Origin: Rubrobacter marinus
Lineage (GTDB): Bacteria > Actinomycetota > Rubrobacteria > Rubrobacterales > Rubrobacteraceae
Assembly: GCF_011492965.1 (NCBI RefSeq)
Contig: NZ_CP045121.1
Location: 868,001 to 932,000, forward strand
Reading direction: 5' to 3'
Length of the DNA: 64,000 nt
Part shown: positions 34,672-43,082 of the stretch, piece after piece
Position numbering within the stretch: the stretch's first letter is position 1
How the letters are laid out: each line of letters begins with the position of its first letter
Translations under genes and position numbers: made by a program
The notes under the pieces: model-generated
Told to the model about the DNA's origin: nothing
Database searches by the model: none
What the model saw: the letters and a program-made list of their open reading frames with translations, nothing else

Positions 34672-35727
34672 TTGGGTGACGTCCGTGTCGTGGGGGTTTC
34701 GGAGGCCGCGCGGCGGACCGTGCGGCGCAGGGTGCTGTGGCCCTCCTGGGGCCTGATCTCGGTCGCAGCGCTCCTCTTCGCCGCCGGCCTCGAGGTGCCG
34801 GGGTGGGCCGAGTACGCGCCGTTCGCCCTGAGCTTCGTCCTCTTCGGCCTGCCGCACGGCGCCCTGGATCACCTCGCGGTCCCGCGCCTCCTGGGCCGTG
34901 AGCCCTGGCCGTGGCCCGTGCTGGCGGTGGGCCTGCTCTACCTCGTCCTCGGCGGCCTCTACCTGGCCCTGTGGTTCGTCTCCCCGGTCGCCGCTTTCGC
35001 GTTTTTCATTTCTCTTACGTGGTTTCACTGGGGCGGGGGCGACCTGCACGCCCTCGTCGCGTTCGTCCCCGAGGGGCTCGCCTACCCGGCGGACAGGACG
35101 CATCGCGCGCTCGTCGCCGTCGCGCGCGGCGGGCTGCCGATGCTCGTCCCGCTCCTCGCGCACCCCGAGTCCTACCGCGCCGTCGCCGAGAGCACCGTCG
35201 GGCTCATCCTGGACGACGCGAGCGGCCTCTCGTGGCCGTTCGCGCCGGGCTTCCGCCTCTACGCCGGCGTTTCCTTCGCCCTGCTCGTCGCGGTGGCGCT
35301 GGCCTACGGCTACGTGAGCGCGAAGGGACGCGGCTCCCTCGCGGCCTGGCGCGTCGATGCCGCGGAGACGGCGCTCCTGGCGGCGTACTTCGCGCTCGTG
35401 CCCCCCGTGCTCGCCGTCGGCCTCTACTTCTGCCTCTGGCACGCCCCCCGGCACATCGCCCGGCTCGTACTGCTGGATGGTGCCTCCGCCGTCGCCCTCG
35501 AAGGGGGACGGCTCCCCCTCGCGCGTTTCTTCCGGGACGCGGCCCCCCTTACCCTCGCGGCCCTCGCCCTGCTCCTGGGCCTCTACGCCACGTTGCCGGG
35601 GACCGGTACCTCGGCGGCCGCGCTACTCGCGCTGTACCTCGTGCTCATCTCCGTCCTCACCCTGCCGCACGTCGTCGTCGTCTCGTTCATGGATCTCGAG
35701 CAGGGCCTCTGGAGCCGGGAGACCTGA
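34672..35727 (+). CDS. blh: Brp/Blh family beta-carotene 15,15'-dioxygenase (retinal synthase)
   Basis: A 351-residue membrane enzyme that splits beta-carotene into two retinal molecules. The His-rich iron-binding motifs of the family are present: GLPHGALDHLA, TWFHWGGGDLHAL, CLWHAPRHIARL and LPHVVVVSFMDL. About nine hydrophobic segments fit the known fold. TTG 34672 starts 7 bases after the crtY stop, so the two are surely co-transcribed. Together with crtY it makes the rhodopsin operon self-sufficient from lycopene onwards. Confidence 0.92.
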   Translation: MGDVRVVGVSEAARRTVRRRVLWPSWGLISVAALLFAAGLEVPGWAEYAPFALSFVLFGLPHGALDHLAVPRLLGREPWPWPVLAVGLLYLVLGGLYLALWFVSPVAAFAFFISLTWFHWGGGDLHALVAFVPEGLAYPADRTHRALVAVARGGLPMLVPLLAHPESYRAVAESTVGLILDDASGLSWPFAPGFRLYAGVSFALLVAVALAYGYVSAKGRGSLAAWRVDAAETALLAAYFALVPPVLAVGLYFCLWHAPRHIARLVLLDGASAVALEGGRLPLARFFRDAAPLTLAALALLLGLYATLPGTGTSAAALLALYLVLISVLTLPHVVVVSFMDLEQGLWSRET

Positions 35728-36058
35728 CGCGGAGAGCCGTCCCCCGCAGCACCGTGCGAGTCCGGACACGACCCAACAGGAACCGAGCACCTACGAGGTC
35801 AGGAGCGCCCTCGCCGGCTGCGCGTAAGGCCAAACACCCGCGCGGTTCCAGACCGTCCGGGATCGGAGGCTTTGAGGAGGTGGATTCCTCGTGCGGAGCC
35901 GACGTGAGGGCAGGCGCGGGCGGGACTCGTTCGCAGGAGTAGCGGTTGCGCGATGATAGGGCCTCCGGAACGGTACACGCGTGGGCGGCATTACGCTCGG
36001 AGCGATGGGTAAGGAACCTGGGGCCGCTCCCGGCTGTGGATCGGCTCTGGTTCAGGGG
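35728..36058. other. Spacer after the rhodopsin operon
   Basis: About 330 bases between convergent genes. I see no gene with family-like sequence and no clear terminator with a T run. Confidence 0.4.
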
Positions 36059-36469
36059 TCAGCCGAAGATGAGCCAGTAGAGGCCGTACAGGAAGGCGAC
36101 CGTCAGGAACGCCGCCACGGCCACGAGGATGGCCTTCCCCGCGAAGGGGAGGGTCCTCCATATGTCCCTGAACTCGCGGCCCAGGCTCCGCAGCCTGACC
36201 TCGGCCTTGTCCAGGAAGAGGGCAATAAAGTGGACCTCGCTCGCGAGCAGCGCGAGGCCTATAAAGGCGGTGCCGAAACCGAAGCCCGGGGCGGGGCCGA
36301 GGAAGAGGCTCGCGACCACGAGCAAGACCCCGCTGACGACGTAGAGGATGCTGCTCGGCGACAACCGGCTCCGGGTCTCCTGGTGGCGCCGCTCGTAGCG
36401 GTCGCGGAAACGGCGACCCGGCTTGCTCGCCCGGAAATCTCGCAAACTGCGCTGCATCCTCTCGGTCAT
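36059..36469 (-). CDS. PGPGW-like two-helix membrane protein
   Basis: A 136-residue protein. A basic N-terminus ([17 protein letters not shown]) is followed by two close helices around [20 protein letters not shown] and [14 protein letters not shown], a layout like the TIGR02611/PGPGW family, then a third helix near the end ([20 protein letters not shown]). The usual PGPGW itself reads PAPGFGFG here. The function of the family is unknown. ATG 36469 diverges from msrA copy 2 across about 150 bases. Confidence 0.65.
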   Translation of the reverse strand: MTERMQRSLRDFRASKPGRRFRDRYERRHQETRSRLSPSSILYVVSGVLLVVASLFLGPAPGFGFGTAFIGLALLASEVHFIALFLDKAEVRLRSLGREFRDIWRTLPFAGKAILVAVAAFLTVAFLYGLYWLIFG

Positions 36470-36617
36470 AGAACTCTTATTCCCCCGGAACGCTTCTGCT
36501 AACAGTGCGCTGCTCCCGCAGCTTTTCTCGGCCGTACCTGCGTGTTCCGGAATACGGGCGTCGGCTGAAGCGCATGATAGGCTCTGCGTACCGAGCGACG
36601 GCGGAAGGAGCGGGTTT

Positions 36618-37088
36618 ATGACGGAGAAGGCTACCTTCGGGGCGGGGTGCTTCTGGGGCGTGGAGGCTGCGTTCCGCAAGATCGACGGCGTCCTGGAGGC
36701 GACCTCCGGGTACTCCGGCGGGCGCGTGAAGGACCCCTCCTACGGCGACGTCTGCACGGGCACGACGGGCCACGCGGAGGTCGTCGAGGTCGAGTACGAC
36801 CCCGGACGGGTCTCGTACGAGGAGCTTCTGGAAACCTTCTGGAACGAGCACGACCCGACGCAGGTCAACCGCCAGGGCCCGGACGTCGGGACGCAGTACC
36901 GCTCGGCGATCTTCTTCCACTCCCCCGAGCAGGAGGCCGCGGCGAGAGCCTCCCTGGAGGCTGCCCAGGCGCGCTTCAAGAAGCCCATCGCCACCGAGAT
37001 AACGCCCGTCTCCGAGTTCTACCGGGCGGAGGAGTACCACCAGCGCTACTTCGAGAAGGGCCTGCTCTCCCGCTTCTTCTCGTTCTAG
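36618..37088 (+). CDS. msrA: Peptide methionine-S-sulfoxide reductase MsrA, copy 2
   Basis: A 156-residue MsrA. The active site is GCFWG, so the second cysteine of copy 1's GCFWC is absent, and the C-terminal YC segment is also missing. The only other Cys is in [12 protein letters not shown]. Remaining motifs ([33 protein letters not shown]) are standard. It may use a different regeneration route or reductant. ATG 36618 is preceded by aaggagcggg. It lies about 900 bases after the rhodopsin operon. Confidence 0.95.
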   Translation: MTEKATFGAGCFWGVEAAFRKIDGVLEATSGYSGGRVKDPSYGDVCTGTTGHAEVVEVEYDPGRVSYEELLETFWNEHDPTQVNRQGPDVGTQYRSAIFFHSPEQEAAARASLEAAQARFKKPIATEITPVSEFYRAEEYHQRYFEKGLLSRFFSF

Positions 37089-37119
37089 GGGGACGAACCC
37101 GGCGGGGTCCGCCAGCCGT

Positions 37120-37497
37120 TCAGCTCCGGCTCATGCCGCCGAGGCCGAAGAGGTCGTCCTCGCCCCCGCCCGTCTGCAGGGCCTCCGCGAGCTCGTCGAG
37201 GCCGCCCATCTCGACCCTCATGCCGCCCGCGCCCGCGGGGGGCGGGTTCAGGGCGACGTACTCGACCTTCCCCCGGCAGCCTTCGAGGACCGCGAGCAGG
37301 CCCATGCCGGAGACCTCGACGGGCTTGAAGCCCGGGCCGAAGTCCGTGGAGTCGAGGAAGGCCTGCGCCCCGTCCGCGGAGCCGAAGAGGGGGAGGGCGC
37401 CGCGCTCGTCGACCGAGATCAGGAGCGGCTCGGCGCCGGAGACGGCCTCCCGGAAGAGGAGCACGTAGGGCGGCTGGGGCGCTTCCCTGGCGGGCAA
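37120..37497 (-). CDS. Small protein of unknown function after a cupin gene
   Basis: A 125-residue cytosolic protein, not recognised. Visible segments are YVLLFREAVSGAEPLLISVDERGALPLFGSADGAQAFLDS and GMGLLAVLEGCRGKVEYVALNPPP, which recall SseB-like input domains only loosely. The exact start is uncertain: TTG 37497 is used because it directly follows the cupin stop. The C-terminus is Gly-rich (GGGEDDLFGLGGMSRS). Confidence 0.6.
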   Translation of the reverse strand: MPAREAPQPPYVLLFREAVSGAEPLLISVDERGALPLFGSADGAQAFLDSTDFGPGFKPVEVSGMGLLAVLEGCRGKVEYVALNPPPAGAGGMRVEMGGLDELAEALQTGGGEDDLFGLGGMSRS

Positions 37498-37508
37498 CGG
37501 GGCTCTAC

Positions 37509-37826
37509 CTAGGGCCTCGGGGCCATGGTGACGAGGAGGACGAGGTTCTCCCCGCTCTCGTTGCGGACGCCGTGGGGCTCGCCGGAGCGCGCGATCACGG
37601 CTTTCCCCCGGCCGAGGTCCGCCTCCTCGTCCCCGACGGTGAAGCGGCCGGTCCCCTCCAGGACGTAGTAGACCTTGTCCGACCCCTCGTGGGCGTGGAC
37701 CTTCTGGGCCTGGCCGGGCAGGAGGCAGTAGAGATCGTAGAAGAGGTGCGGGGAGTCGAAGAGGGCGTTCTTCTTCATCTTCTCCTCCGAGAAGGCGACG
37801 GCGTCTGCGAAGGACCTGCTCTCCAA
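37509..37826 (-). CDS. Single-domain cupin protein
   Basis: A 105-residue cupin. HAHEGSDKVYYVLEGTGRFTVGDEEADLGRGKAVIARSGEPHGVRN holds both cupin motifs, with metal-ligand-type His in VHAHEGSD and EPHGV. Members bind metals or small ligands; the substrate is unknown. TTG 37826 follows gagagccgga. It is followed within 12 bases by the small unknown gene, likely one transcript. Confidence 0.88.
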   Translation of the reverse strand: MESRSFADAVAFSEEKMKKNALFDSPHLFYDLYCLLPGQAQKVHAHEGSDKVYYVLEGTGRFTVGDEEADLGRGKAVIARSGEPHGVRNESGENLVLLVTMAPRP

Positions 37827-37965
37827 ATCCGGCTCTCCTCTTCTTGCGTTGGGCGCGGCCCAACTCTAGCATCTCGCGCGGTATTGTGAGACCCGGGCGC
37901 GCGGCCTCCCGCGAGCCCGGCAAAACGGAGGAGGGAAAGATGAACAATACGGAGGTAGCACCCGC

Positions 37966-38553
37966 GTGAGGTACCCCATGACGACCCTGCGCCTCCCCGA
38001 GTGGGTGGACGGGTTCCTGCCGGACGCCGAGACGCCCTACCCGAGCGTCGAGGACCGGATGAGGCTCGTCGTCGGGCTCGCGCGGGAGAACGTGGAGCGG
38101 GGGACCGGCGGGCCGTTCGGGGCCGCGGTCTTCGACCTGAGGAGCGGCAGGCTCGTCGCCCCCGGCGTCAACGCCGTCGTCGCCCTGGGGCTCTCCGTGG
38201 CCCACGCGGAGGTACTCGCGATCTCGACCGCCCAGGGGGTGCTCGGCCGCTTCGACCTCGGCGGGGAGGGGGAGCCGCCCCTCGAGCTCGTCACGAGCAC
38301 CGAGCCGTGCGCCATGTGCTCGGGGGCGATCCTGTGGTCCGGCGTCCGGAGCCTCGCCTCGGGCGCCCGCGACGAGGACGCCCGGGCCGTAGGCTTCGAC
38401 GAGGGCCCCAAGGCCCACCGCTGGGAGCTGCCCTTCGAGGAGCGGGGCATCACCGTCGCCCGCGACGTCCTGCGCGAAGAGGCGGCGGGGGTGCTGAGGC
38501 GCTACGCCGAGGGGGGCGGCGAGATCTACAACGCCCGCCGCGGCGCGCCGTGA
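37966..38553 (+). CDS. Nucleoside/guanine-deaminase-like cytidine deaminase-fold protein
   Basis: A 195-residue zinc deaminase: AHAEVLAIST and TEPCAMCSGAILWSG give the zinc ligands and catalytic Glu. The C-terminal GGGEIYNARR resembles the end of bacterial guanine deaminases (GuaD), whereas the separate TadA of this window is at 15107. The substrate is therefore probably a purine base, but this is inference. GTG 37966 is used; ATG 37978 is also possible. It converges with the M24 peptidase gene with one base between stops. Confidence 0.85.
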   Translation: MRYPMTTLRLPEWVDGFLPDAETPYPSVEDRMRLVVGLARENVERGTGGPFGAAVFDLRSGRLVAPGVNAVVALGLSVAHAEVLAISTAQGVLGRFDLGGEGEPPLELVTSTEPCAMCSGAILWSGVRSLASGARDEDARAVGFDEGPKAHRWELPFEERGITVARDVLREEAAGVLRRYAEGGGEIYNARRGAP

Positions 38554-38554
38554 T

Positions 38555-39727
38555 CTAGAGCCGGAACTCCTTCGGGAAGTCCGTGAGGTTGCGGCTGCCG
38601 TCCTCGGTGACGACGACTAGGTCCTCGATCCTGATGCCGCCGATCTTCGGGTCGTAGAGGCCGGGCTCTATCGTGATGACGTCGCCGGGGACGAGGGTCT
38701 CGTCGGCCGTGGAGACGCGGGGAGCCTCGTGGATCTCGAGCCCCACCCCGTGGCCGGTGCCGTGGATGAAGCCCTCCTGCAGGGGCTCGCCGGGCTTCTG
38801 GTCGTGCTGGAGGGTCTTGTAGCCCTTCTCGTGCAGGATCTCCGAGACCCTGGCGTGGATCTCGCGGCCGTTGATGCCGGGGCGTATCATCGCGAGCGCG
38901 GCGAGCTGGCTCTCCAGGACGGCGTCGTACATCCTCTGGAGCTCCCCGGACGGCTCGCCCTTGACGAAGGTCCGGGTCATGTCGGCGTAGTAGCGGCTCT
39001 CCTTGCTCGCGGGGAAGATGTCCACGATGATGGACTCGCCCGCCCTCAGGGGCCCGTGCCCCTCGTCGTGCGGGTCGGCGGCCTGGGGGCCCCCGGCGGT
39101 TATGGTCCCGTCGGCGGCGCAGCCCCGCCTCAGAAGCTCCGCGTCGATCTCGGCGCGCAGGGTCTCGCTCGTCAGGACCTCGCCGCGCCACCGCAGGGTG
39201 CCGTCGCCGCCGGCCTCGGACTCCTTCAGGATCTCCACGGCGTGGGCGCACGCCGCCTCGACCGCCCTCTGCGTCTCCCCTATGTAGGAGACCTCCTCCT
39301 CGGTCTTGGAGCGGCGGAGATCGGCGAAGAGCTTCGCCTCGGGCGTCACGGTGAGGCCCCGCGCGCGCAGCTCGTCGGCGTAGAGGATGCCGAGGTCGGG
39401 CGGCACGGCTACGGGGGAGTCCTTCGCCCCGACCTGGGAGAGGAGGCCGGCCGCTGCGGCGGCCAGCGCCCGGCCCCCGCTCTTGAGCTTCTTGGCGAGG
39501 TCCACCACCCCGAGCTCGTCGAAGGAGAGCACCTCGTCGGCGCGCGCCTGCTTCTTCGCCCGGCCGTACTCCATCGAGGAGACGGCGAGGTAGCTTCGAT
39601 CCTTCGCCCTCAGGCAGATCATGGGGTCGGGGGCCAGAAACCCCGACAGGTGGTACGCCGCCGCGTCGTGCTGCGAGGCCCCTATGACGAGGAGCGTCCT
39701 GCCGGATGAGCCCGTGCCGTTCTCCAT
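38555..39727 (-). CDS. M24 family Xaa-Pro aminopeptidase/dipeptidase
   Basis: A 390-residue peptidase. After an N-terminal creatinase-like domain (about 1-150), the pita-bread domain shows the five metal ligands in order: DIFPAS, DMTRTF, HGTGHGVGLEIHE, TIEPGLY and RIEDLVVV. It should split peptides before or after proline with two metal ions. ATG 39727 follows gggagga by 7 bases; upstream in-frame codons are not needed. The gene diverges from the NifU-like gene. Confidence 0.92.
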   Translation of the reverse strand: MENGTGSSGRTLLVIGASQHDAAAYHLSGFLAPDPMICLRAKDRSYLAVSSMEYGRAKKQARADEVLSFDELGVVDLAKKLKSGGRALAAAAAGLLSQVGAKDSPVAVPPDLGILYADELRARGLTVTPEAKLFADLRRSKTEEEVSYIGETQRAVEAACAHAVEILKESEAGGDGTLRWRGEVLTSETLRAEIDAELLRRGCAADGTITAGGPQAADPHDEGHGPLRAGESIIVDIFPASKESRYYADMTRTFVKGEPSGELQRMYDAVLESQLAALAMIRPGINGREIHARVSEILHEKGYKTLQHDQKPGEPLQEGFIHGTGHGVGLEIHEAPRVSTADETLVPGDVITIEPGLYDPKIGGIRIEDLVVVTEDGSRNLTDFPKEFRL

Positions 39728-39837
39728 GAGAATCCTCCCGAAGTCTAAGATCCAGGTTCGTGGAGCCATTCTACTACCGGCGCCGCGCCGCCCCGGCGAG
39801 GGACCATCTAACCGCCGAAAGGAGACGGGGCCTCATA

Positions 39838-39843
39838 TATAAT
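39838..39843 (+). promoter_or_regulatory. -10-like box directly upstream of the NifU-like gene
   Basis: A perfect TATAAT within tatatataat ends 8 bases before ATG 39852, too close for a normal leader. The transcript is probably leaderless; if the start codon is instead ATG 39870, a short leader exists. Confidence 0.55.
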
Positions 39844-39851
39844 CGGGACGG

Positions 39852-40094
39852 ATGGGTGCCCCAACGGACATGAGAAGCAGGGTCGAGACCGCCCTGAACA
39901 AGGTGCGCCCGGCCCTCAAGGCCGACGGCGGCGACGCCCGCGTCGTCGAGTGCGACGAGGAGAAGGGGAAGGTGAGCATCGAGATGCTGGGCGCCTGCGG
40001 CGGCTGCCCCCTCTCGCAGCTCGACTTCGCCTACGCCATCGAGAGCCTCATCCGCCGCGAGGTCCCCGAGGTCCGCGACATCGTAGCCGTCTAG
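39852..40094 (+). CDS. NifU C-terminal-type Fe-S scaffold protein
   Basis: An 80-residue protein with the Nfu/NifU C-terminal domain: VRPALKADGGDARVVECDEEKGKVSIEML, then GACGGCPLSQL whose CGGC holds or passes an Fe-S cluster, and IESLIRREVPEVRDIVAV. It should deliver clusters to client proteins. It may be leaderless (see the TATAAT at 39838). No SUF or ISC genes are visible nearby. Confidence 0.92.
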   Translation: MGAPTDMRSRVETALNKVRPALKADGGDARVVECDEEKGKVSIEMLGACGGCPLSQLDFAYAIESLIRREVPEVRDIVAV

Positions 40095-40145
40095 GCCGCG
40101 GCAGACTCGCCCCGGCCCGGCCACCGGAGCAGGGAAGGGGACCCT

Positions 40146-40898
40146 CTAGGCCGGCGGTCCCGCTACGCGTCGCGAGCGCGCCGGCCGGCGCGCTACGAAG
40201 ACGTCGCGCCCGTGCGGGTCCCCGACGATCTCCGGCTCGAAGCCGGCCTCCCGGAGCAGCCTCAGCCACTCGGCGCGCGGGAAGAGGCCGCAGAGATGCC
40301 GGTCGTGCTCGACCCGCGCCGGTCCGTTCCCCTCCCGGAGCAGGTAAGCGTACTCGACGGTGTAGGTCGTATCCTCCTCGTCCGGGTCGTACGTCCACTC
40401 CAGGTAGCGCAGCGCGCGCCCGTCGCCGTCGGTGCCGCCGTGTTCGGTGCCCGGCCGGAACGTCTCCCGGACGTGGTCCGGCACCAGGAGGGCCAGCCCG
40501 CCGGGGGCACAGTGCACGAACGCTGTCTCCAGCGCCCGCCGGAGGTCGTCGAGCGTGGTCATGTAGTCGATGGCGTCGTGGACGAAGACCACGCCGAAGG
40601 CGCGCCCGAGCCGGAGCGTGCGCATGTCGCCCTCGAGGTGTTCGCAGTCCGGGTTGAGGGCGCGGCTCACCTCCAGCATCTGGGGGGAGAGGTCCGTGAG
40701 CGTCACCCGGTCGAAGAGCGTCTTGAGGTGCACCGCGTTGCTGCCCCCGCCGCAGCCCAGCTCGAGCAGGGCGGGCGCGGGCGGTAGGCCCTTCTCCTTC
40801 AGCACCCCGCGAAAGAAGGCGGCCTCTTCGACGTACTCGTCGGGCGGGGAGAGCAGAGGCCACCACGCGCCCAGCTCGGCGTAAAGCTTCGGCATCAT
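40146..40898 (-). CDS. Class I SAM-dependent methyltransferase
   Basis: A 250-residue methyltransferase. LLELGCGGGSNAVHL is the SAM-binding motif I, LTDLSPQML motif II, and VVFVHDAIDYM motif III; the C-terminus forms a small substrate-facing region (YDPDEEDTTYTVEYAYLLREG). The substrate is unknown. ATG 40898 (Met-Met-Pro) is preceded by cggaggcgg. The gene stands alone on the minus strand. Confidence 0.88.
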   Translation of the reverse strand: MMPKLYAELGAWWPLLSPPDEYVEEAAFFRGVLKEKGLPPAPALLELGCGGGSNAVHLKTLFDRVTLTDLSPQMLEVSRALNPDCEHLEGDMRTLRLGRAFGVVFVHDAIDYMTTLDDLRRALETAFVHCAPGGLALLVPDHVRETFRPGTEHGGTDGDGRALRYLEWTYDPDEEDTTYTVEYAYLLREGNGPARVEHDRHLCGLFPRAEWLRLLREAGFEPEIVGDPHGRDVFVARRPARSRRVAGPPA

Positions 40899-41017
40899 CG
40901 CCGCCTCCGTTCCGGGTGCCTCCGGGCCGACGTACGAGCCCCGCAACCCAGGGGGAGCGCTCGAAGGTTCCGGCGCCCCTCCCTACCGAGGGTTCGGGAG
41001 GCGGCCTTTTGGAGGGG

Positions 41018-41542
41018 TTACTGTTGTTCCTGGCGGGTGGCGCGCAGGGCGTTCGGGGGGAGGGCCTCGCGGGCGGCGGTGAGGGCGTTGGCGGCGAGGC
41101 GCCGGTGGCGGCGGAGCCCGAGGCGCTTCAAGGGTCCCGCGCTCTTGGACTCCTCGCTCGCGAGGTGGGTCAGCGTGATCATGTCGTTCACGCACGCCCG
41201 GTAGCCGAGGGCGCACATCTCGACCTGCACCTCGGACGGGGAGGAGAGGAGGGTGCGCCGGATCTCCTCGGCGCGCTCGACGATGGACCGCGAGAGGGCG
41301 CCGGCGTCCGCCTGCAGCTCCTCGACGGTGCGGTACCCGACGATGTCCTCCGGCGAGATCCTCCGGGCCACGAGACCGGGGTTCGCCGCCCTGCGGCGGA
41401 GCACGAGGAAAGCCGCGGCGCCCGTCAGGAACGCCGTCGGGACGAGCAGCAGCCCCCAGAGCGCCTCGGACGTGAGGTACGAGACGAGCCCGACCGCCGC
41501 GACTTCCAACGCGACGAGGACCGCTAAGTAGACTTTTACCAT
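41018..41542 (-). CDS. Two-helix membrane protein of unknown function
   Basis: A 174-residue protein: two N-terminal membrane helices (YLAVLVALEVAAVGLVSYLT and LWGLLLVPTAFLTGAAAFLVL) and a cytosolic helical domain (about 55-174) with EDIVGYRTVEELQADAGALSRSIVERAEEIRR. Not recognised. The start follows caggatgg-type sequence; the annotation rests on the signal of two clear helices and a coherent codon bias. Confidence 0.6.
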   Translation of the reverse strand: MVKVYLAVLVALEVAAVGLVSYLTSEALWGLLLVPTAFLTGAAAFLVLRRRAANPGLVARRISPEDIVGYRTVEELQADAGALSRSIVERAEEIRRTLLSSPSEVQVEMCALGYRACVNDMITLTHLASEESKSAGPLKRLGLRRHRRLAANALTAAREALPPNALRATRQEQQ

Positions 41543-41663
41543 CCTGATAAACCTCCGCCATGCCGGCTCGCACCGGCCTCCTGTGGGACCAGTCTAGTTT
41601 TTACCGGGCGCTTCCGCAACCGGACCGGCACGGAAGCGGGGAGGCCGGCCCCCCGTCGCACTG

Positions 41664-41669
41664 TATAAT
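41664..41669 (+). promoter_or_regulatory. -10-like box directly upstream of the Yip1-like gene
   Basis: A perfect TATAAT ends 7 bases before GTG 41676, with no ribosome binding site between. This fits a leaderless transcript. Confidence 0.55.
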
Positions 41670-41675
41670 CCCTTT

Positions 41676-42278
41676 GTGTCCGCGCCCTCCTCGAAGAACG
41701 CCACCGAGTTCGACCCCGGCCGTCCCGTCGGGAGCTTCCTCGAGGTGCTCCGCGGGCTCTTCTTCGCCCCGAAGCGCTTCTTTGTCGAGTTCTCGGCCGA
41801 GGGGCCGCTGCGCGAGCCCATCCTGTTCGTGCTGCTCGTGAGCGCGGTGAGCGCCGTCGTGCGGCTCGCGCTCGTCGCGGTCTTCGGCGTCTCCTTCGGC
41901 GACCTGGACGCGGGGGACATGGGCGCAAGCGCGTTACAGGCGCTCCTCTACGTGGCCTTCTCGCCGGTGCTGGTCGGCCTCTTCGCGGCGGTCTACCTGC
42001 TCTCTTTGCGGACCTTTATGGGCAACACCGGGGACTACCGGCAGGTCTACCGCCTGATCTCCTACGTCTACGGCGCCCTGATCCTGCTGCCACTCCCCGT
42101 CGTCAACGCCTTCGCCTTCACCTACGCCATGCTGGTCCTCGTGGCCGTGGGCGTCCGCTACGTCTACCGCGCCTCGTTCCTTACCGCCCTCCTCACGGCC
42201 CTCGTCGGCTACGTGCCGGCGGCGCTCCTCTTCCTCACCCTGACGGTCTACGTGACCGGCCTCGTCTTCGGCCGCTAG
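41676..42278 (+). CDS. Yip1-domain membrane protein
   Basis: A 200-residue protein with about five membrane helices. FLEVLRGLFFAPKRFFVEFSAEGPLREPILFVLLVSAV at the start and FSPVLVGLFAAVYLL further on fit bacterial Yip1-family proteins, whose role is unclear. Its last 4 bases overlap the 3' end of the convergent gene on the other strand. The GTG start is probably leaderless. Confidence 0.75.
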   Translation: MSAPSSKNATEFDPGRPVGSFLEVLRGLFFAPKRFFVEFSAEGPLREPILFVLLVSAVSAVVRLALVAVFGVSFGDLDAGDMGASALQALLYVAFSPVLVGLFAAVYLLSLRTFMGNTGDYRQVYRLISYVYGALILLPLPVVNAFAFTYAMLVLVAVGVRYVYRASFLTALLTALVGYVPAALLFLTLTVYVTGLVFGR

Positions 42279-43063
42279 GGCCCGCCGCCGACCGACCGGT
42301 ACTCCCTGACGTCCCTCTCCGCCCGTTGGCGGAGGCTCTCGGGCAGGCCGACGGCCCCCTTCTTCCCGTAGCGCTCCCTGAGCAGGCCGCAGGAGATCCT
42401 GAGGTAAGCCGCCCTCATCTCTAGCTCTTCGAGGACGTCCATCTCCCTCGGGAAGACGCGGAACGCGAGATCCTCGCGGGCGCCCAACCTCGGCGGGCCT
42501 CCGTGCCCCCGGCCCGCCTCGAGCCGCCCCTCCCACCGCCGGCGCAGCGCGCCCATCGCCTCCGTGTCCGGGGCGACGTTCAGGGGGCCGGTCTCGAACG
42601 GGTCCTCCGGGGCGAAGCCGAAGGTCTCCTCGAGCAGGCGCGCGGAGCGGCGGGCCCTCGCCCCGCGCCGGCCCTTCAGGTACTCGTACTCCGAGCGGAG
42701 CAGGACGAGCTGCACGTCGTAGTAGGCGCCGAGGCCCGCGAGCGTCGGGCGATCGGCGTCCAATCCCCGCGCGTCGAGCGCCCGGCCGAGGGCCGCTCGC
42801 CGCCTCCGGAACCTCACGCGCCGCCAGCCGAAGAGGCCGCCCCCGAGCACGAGGCCCGCGGCGACGGGGATGGCGGCGGCGTACGGGCCCGCCCACGAGG
42901 TGCCGAAGACGGGCGCCGAGAGAAGGACCGACGCCCCGACCAGGCAGGCCGCGGCGAACCCCGCCATCGTCGCCCGGCGGCCCCAGCCCGCCGCCCCGTC
43001 GTAGAGCCGGCCGAGCGCGTACCAGAGCCCGAGGGCGTCGTCCGATGTGGGGGTGGACCGCAC
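42275..43063 (-). CDS. Membrane protein of unknown function
   Basis: A 262-residue protein: two membrane helices (about 33-85: MAGFAAACLVGASVLLSAPVFG and AAAIPVAAGLVLGGGLFGW) then a basic, helical cytosolic part with LRSEYEYLKGRRGARARRSARLL and an AYLRISCGLLRERYGKKG segment. Not recognised. It is convergent with the Yip1-like gene and its stop overlaps that gene's end by 4 bases. It diverges from the PAP2-like gene. Confidence 0.6.
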   Translation of the reverse strand: MRSTPTSDDALGLWYALGRLYDGAAGWGRRATMAGFAAACLVGASVLLSAPVFGTSWAGPYAAAIPVAAGLVLGGGLFGWRRVRFRRRRAALGRALDARGLDADRPTLAGLGAYYDVQLVLLRSEYEYLKGRRGARARRSARLLEETFGFAPEDPFETGPLNVAPDTEAMGALRRRWEGRLEAGRGHGGPPRLGAREDLAFRVFPREMDVLEELEMRAAYLRISCGLLRERYGKKGAVGLPESLRQRAERDVREYRSVGGGP

Positions 43064-43082
43064 GTGCTAGATTCTACTCCCC

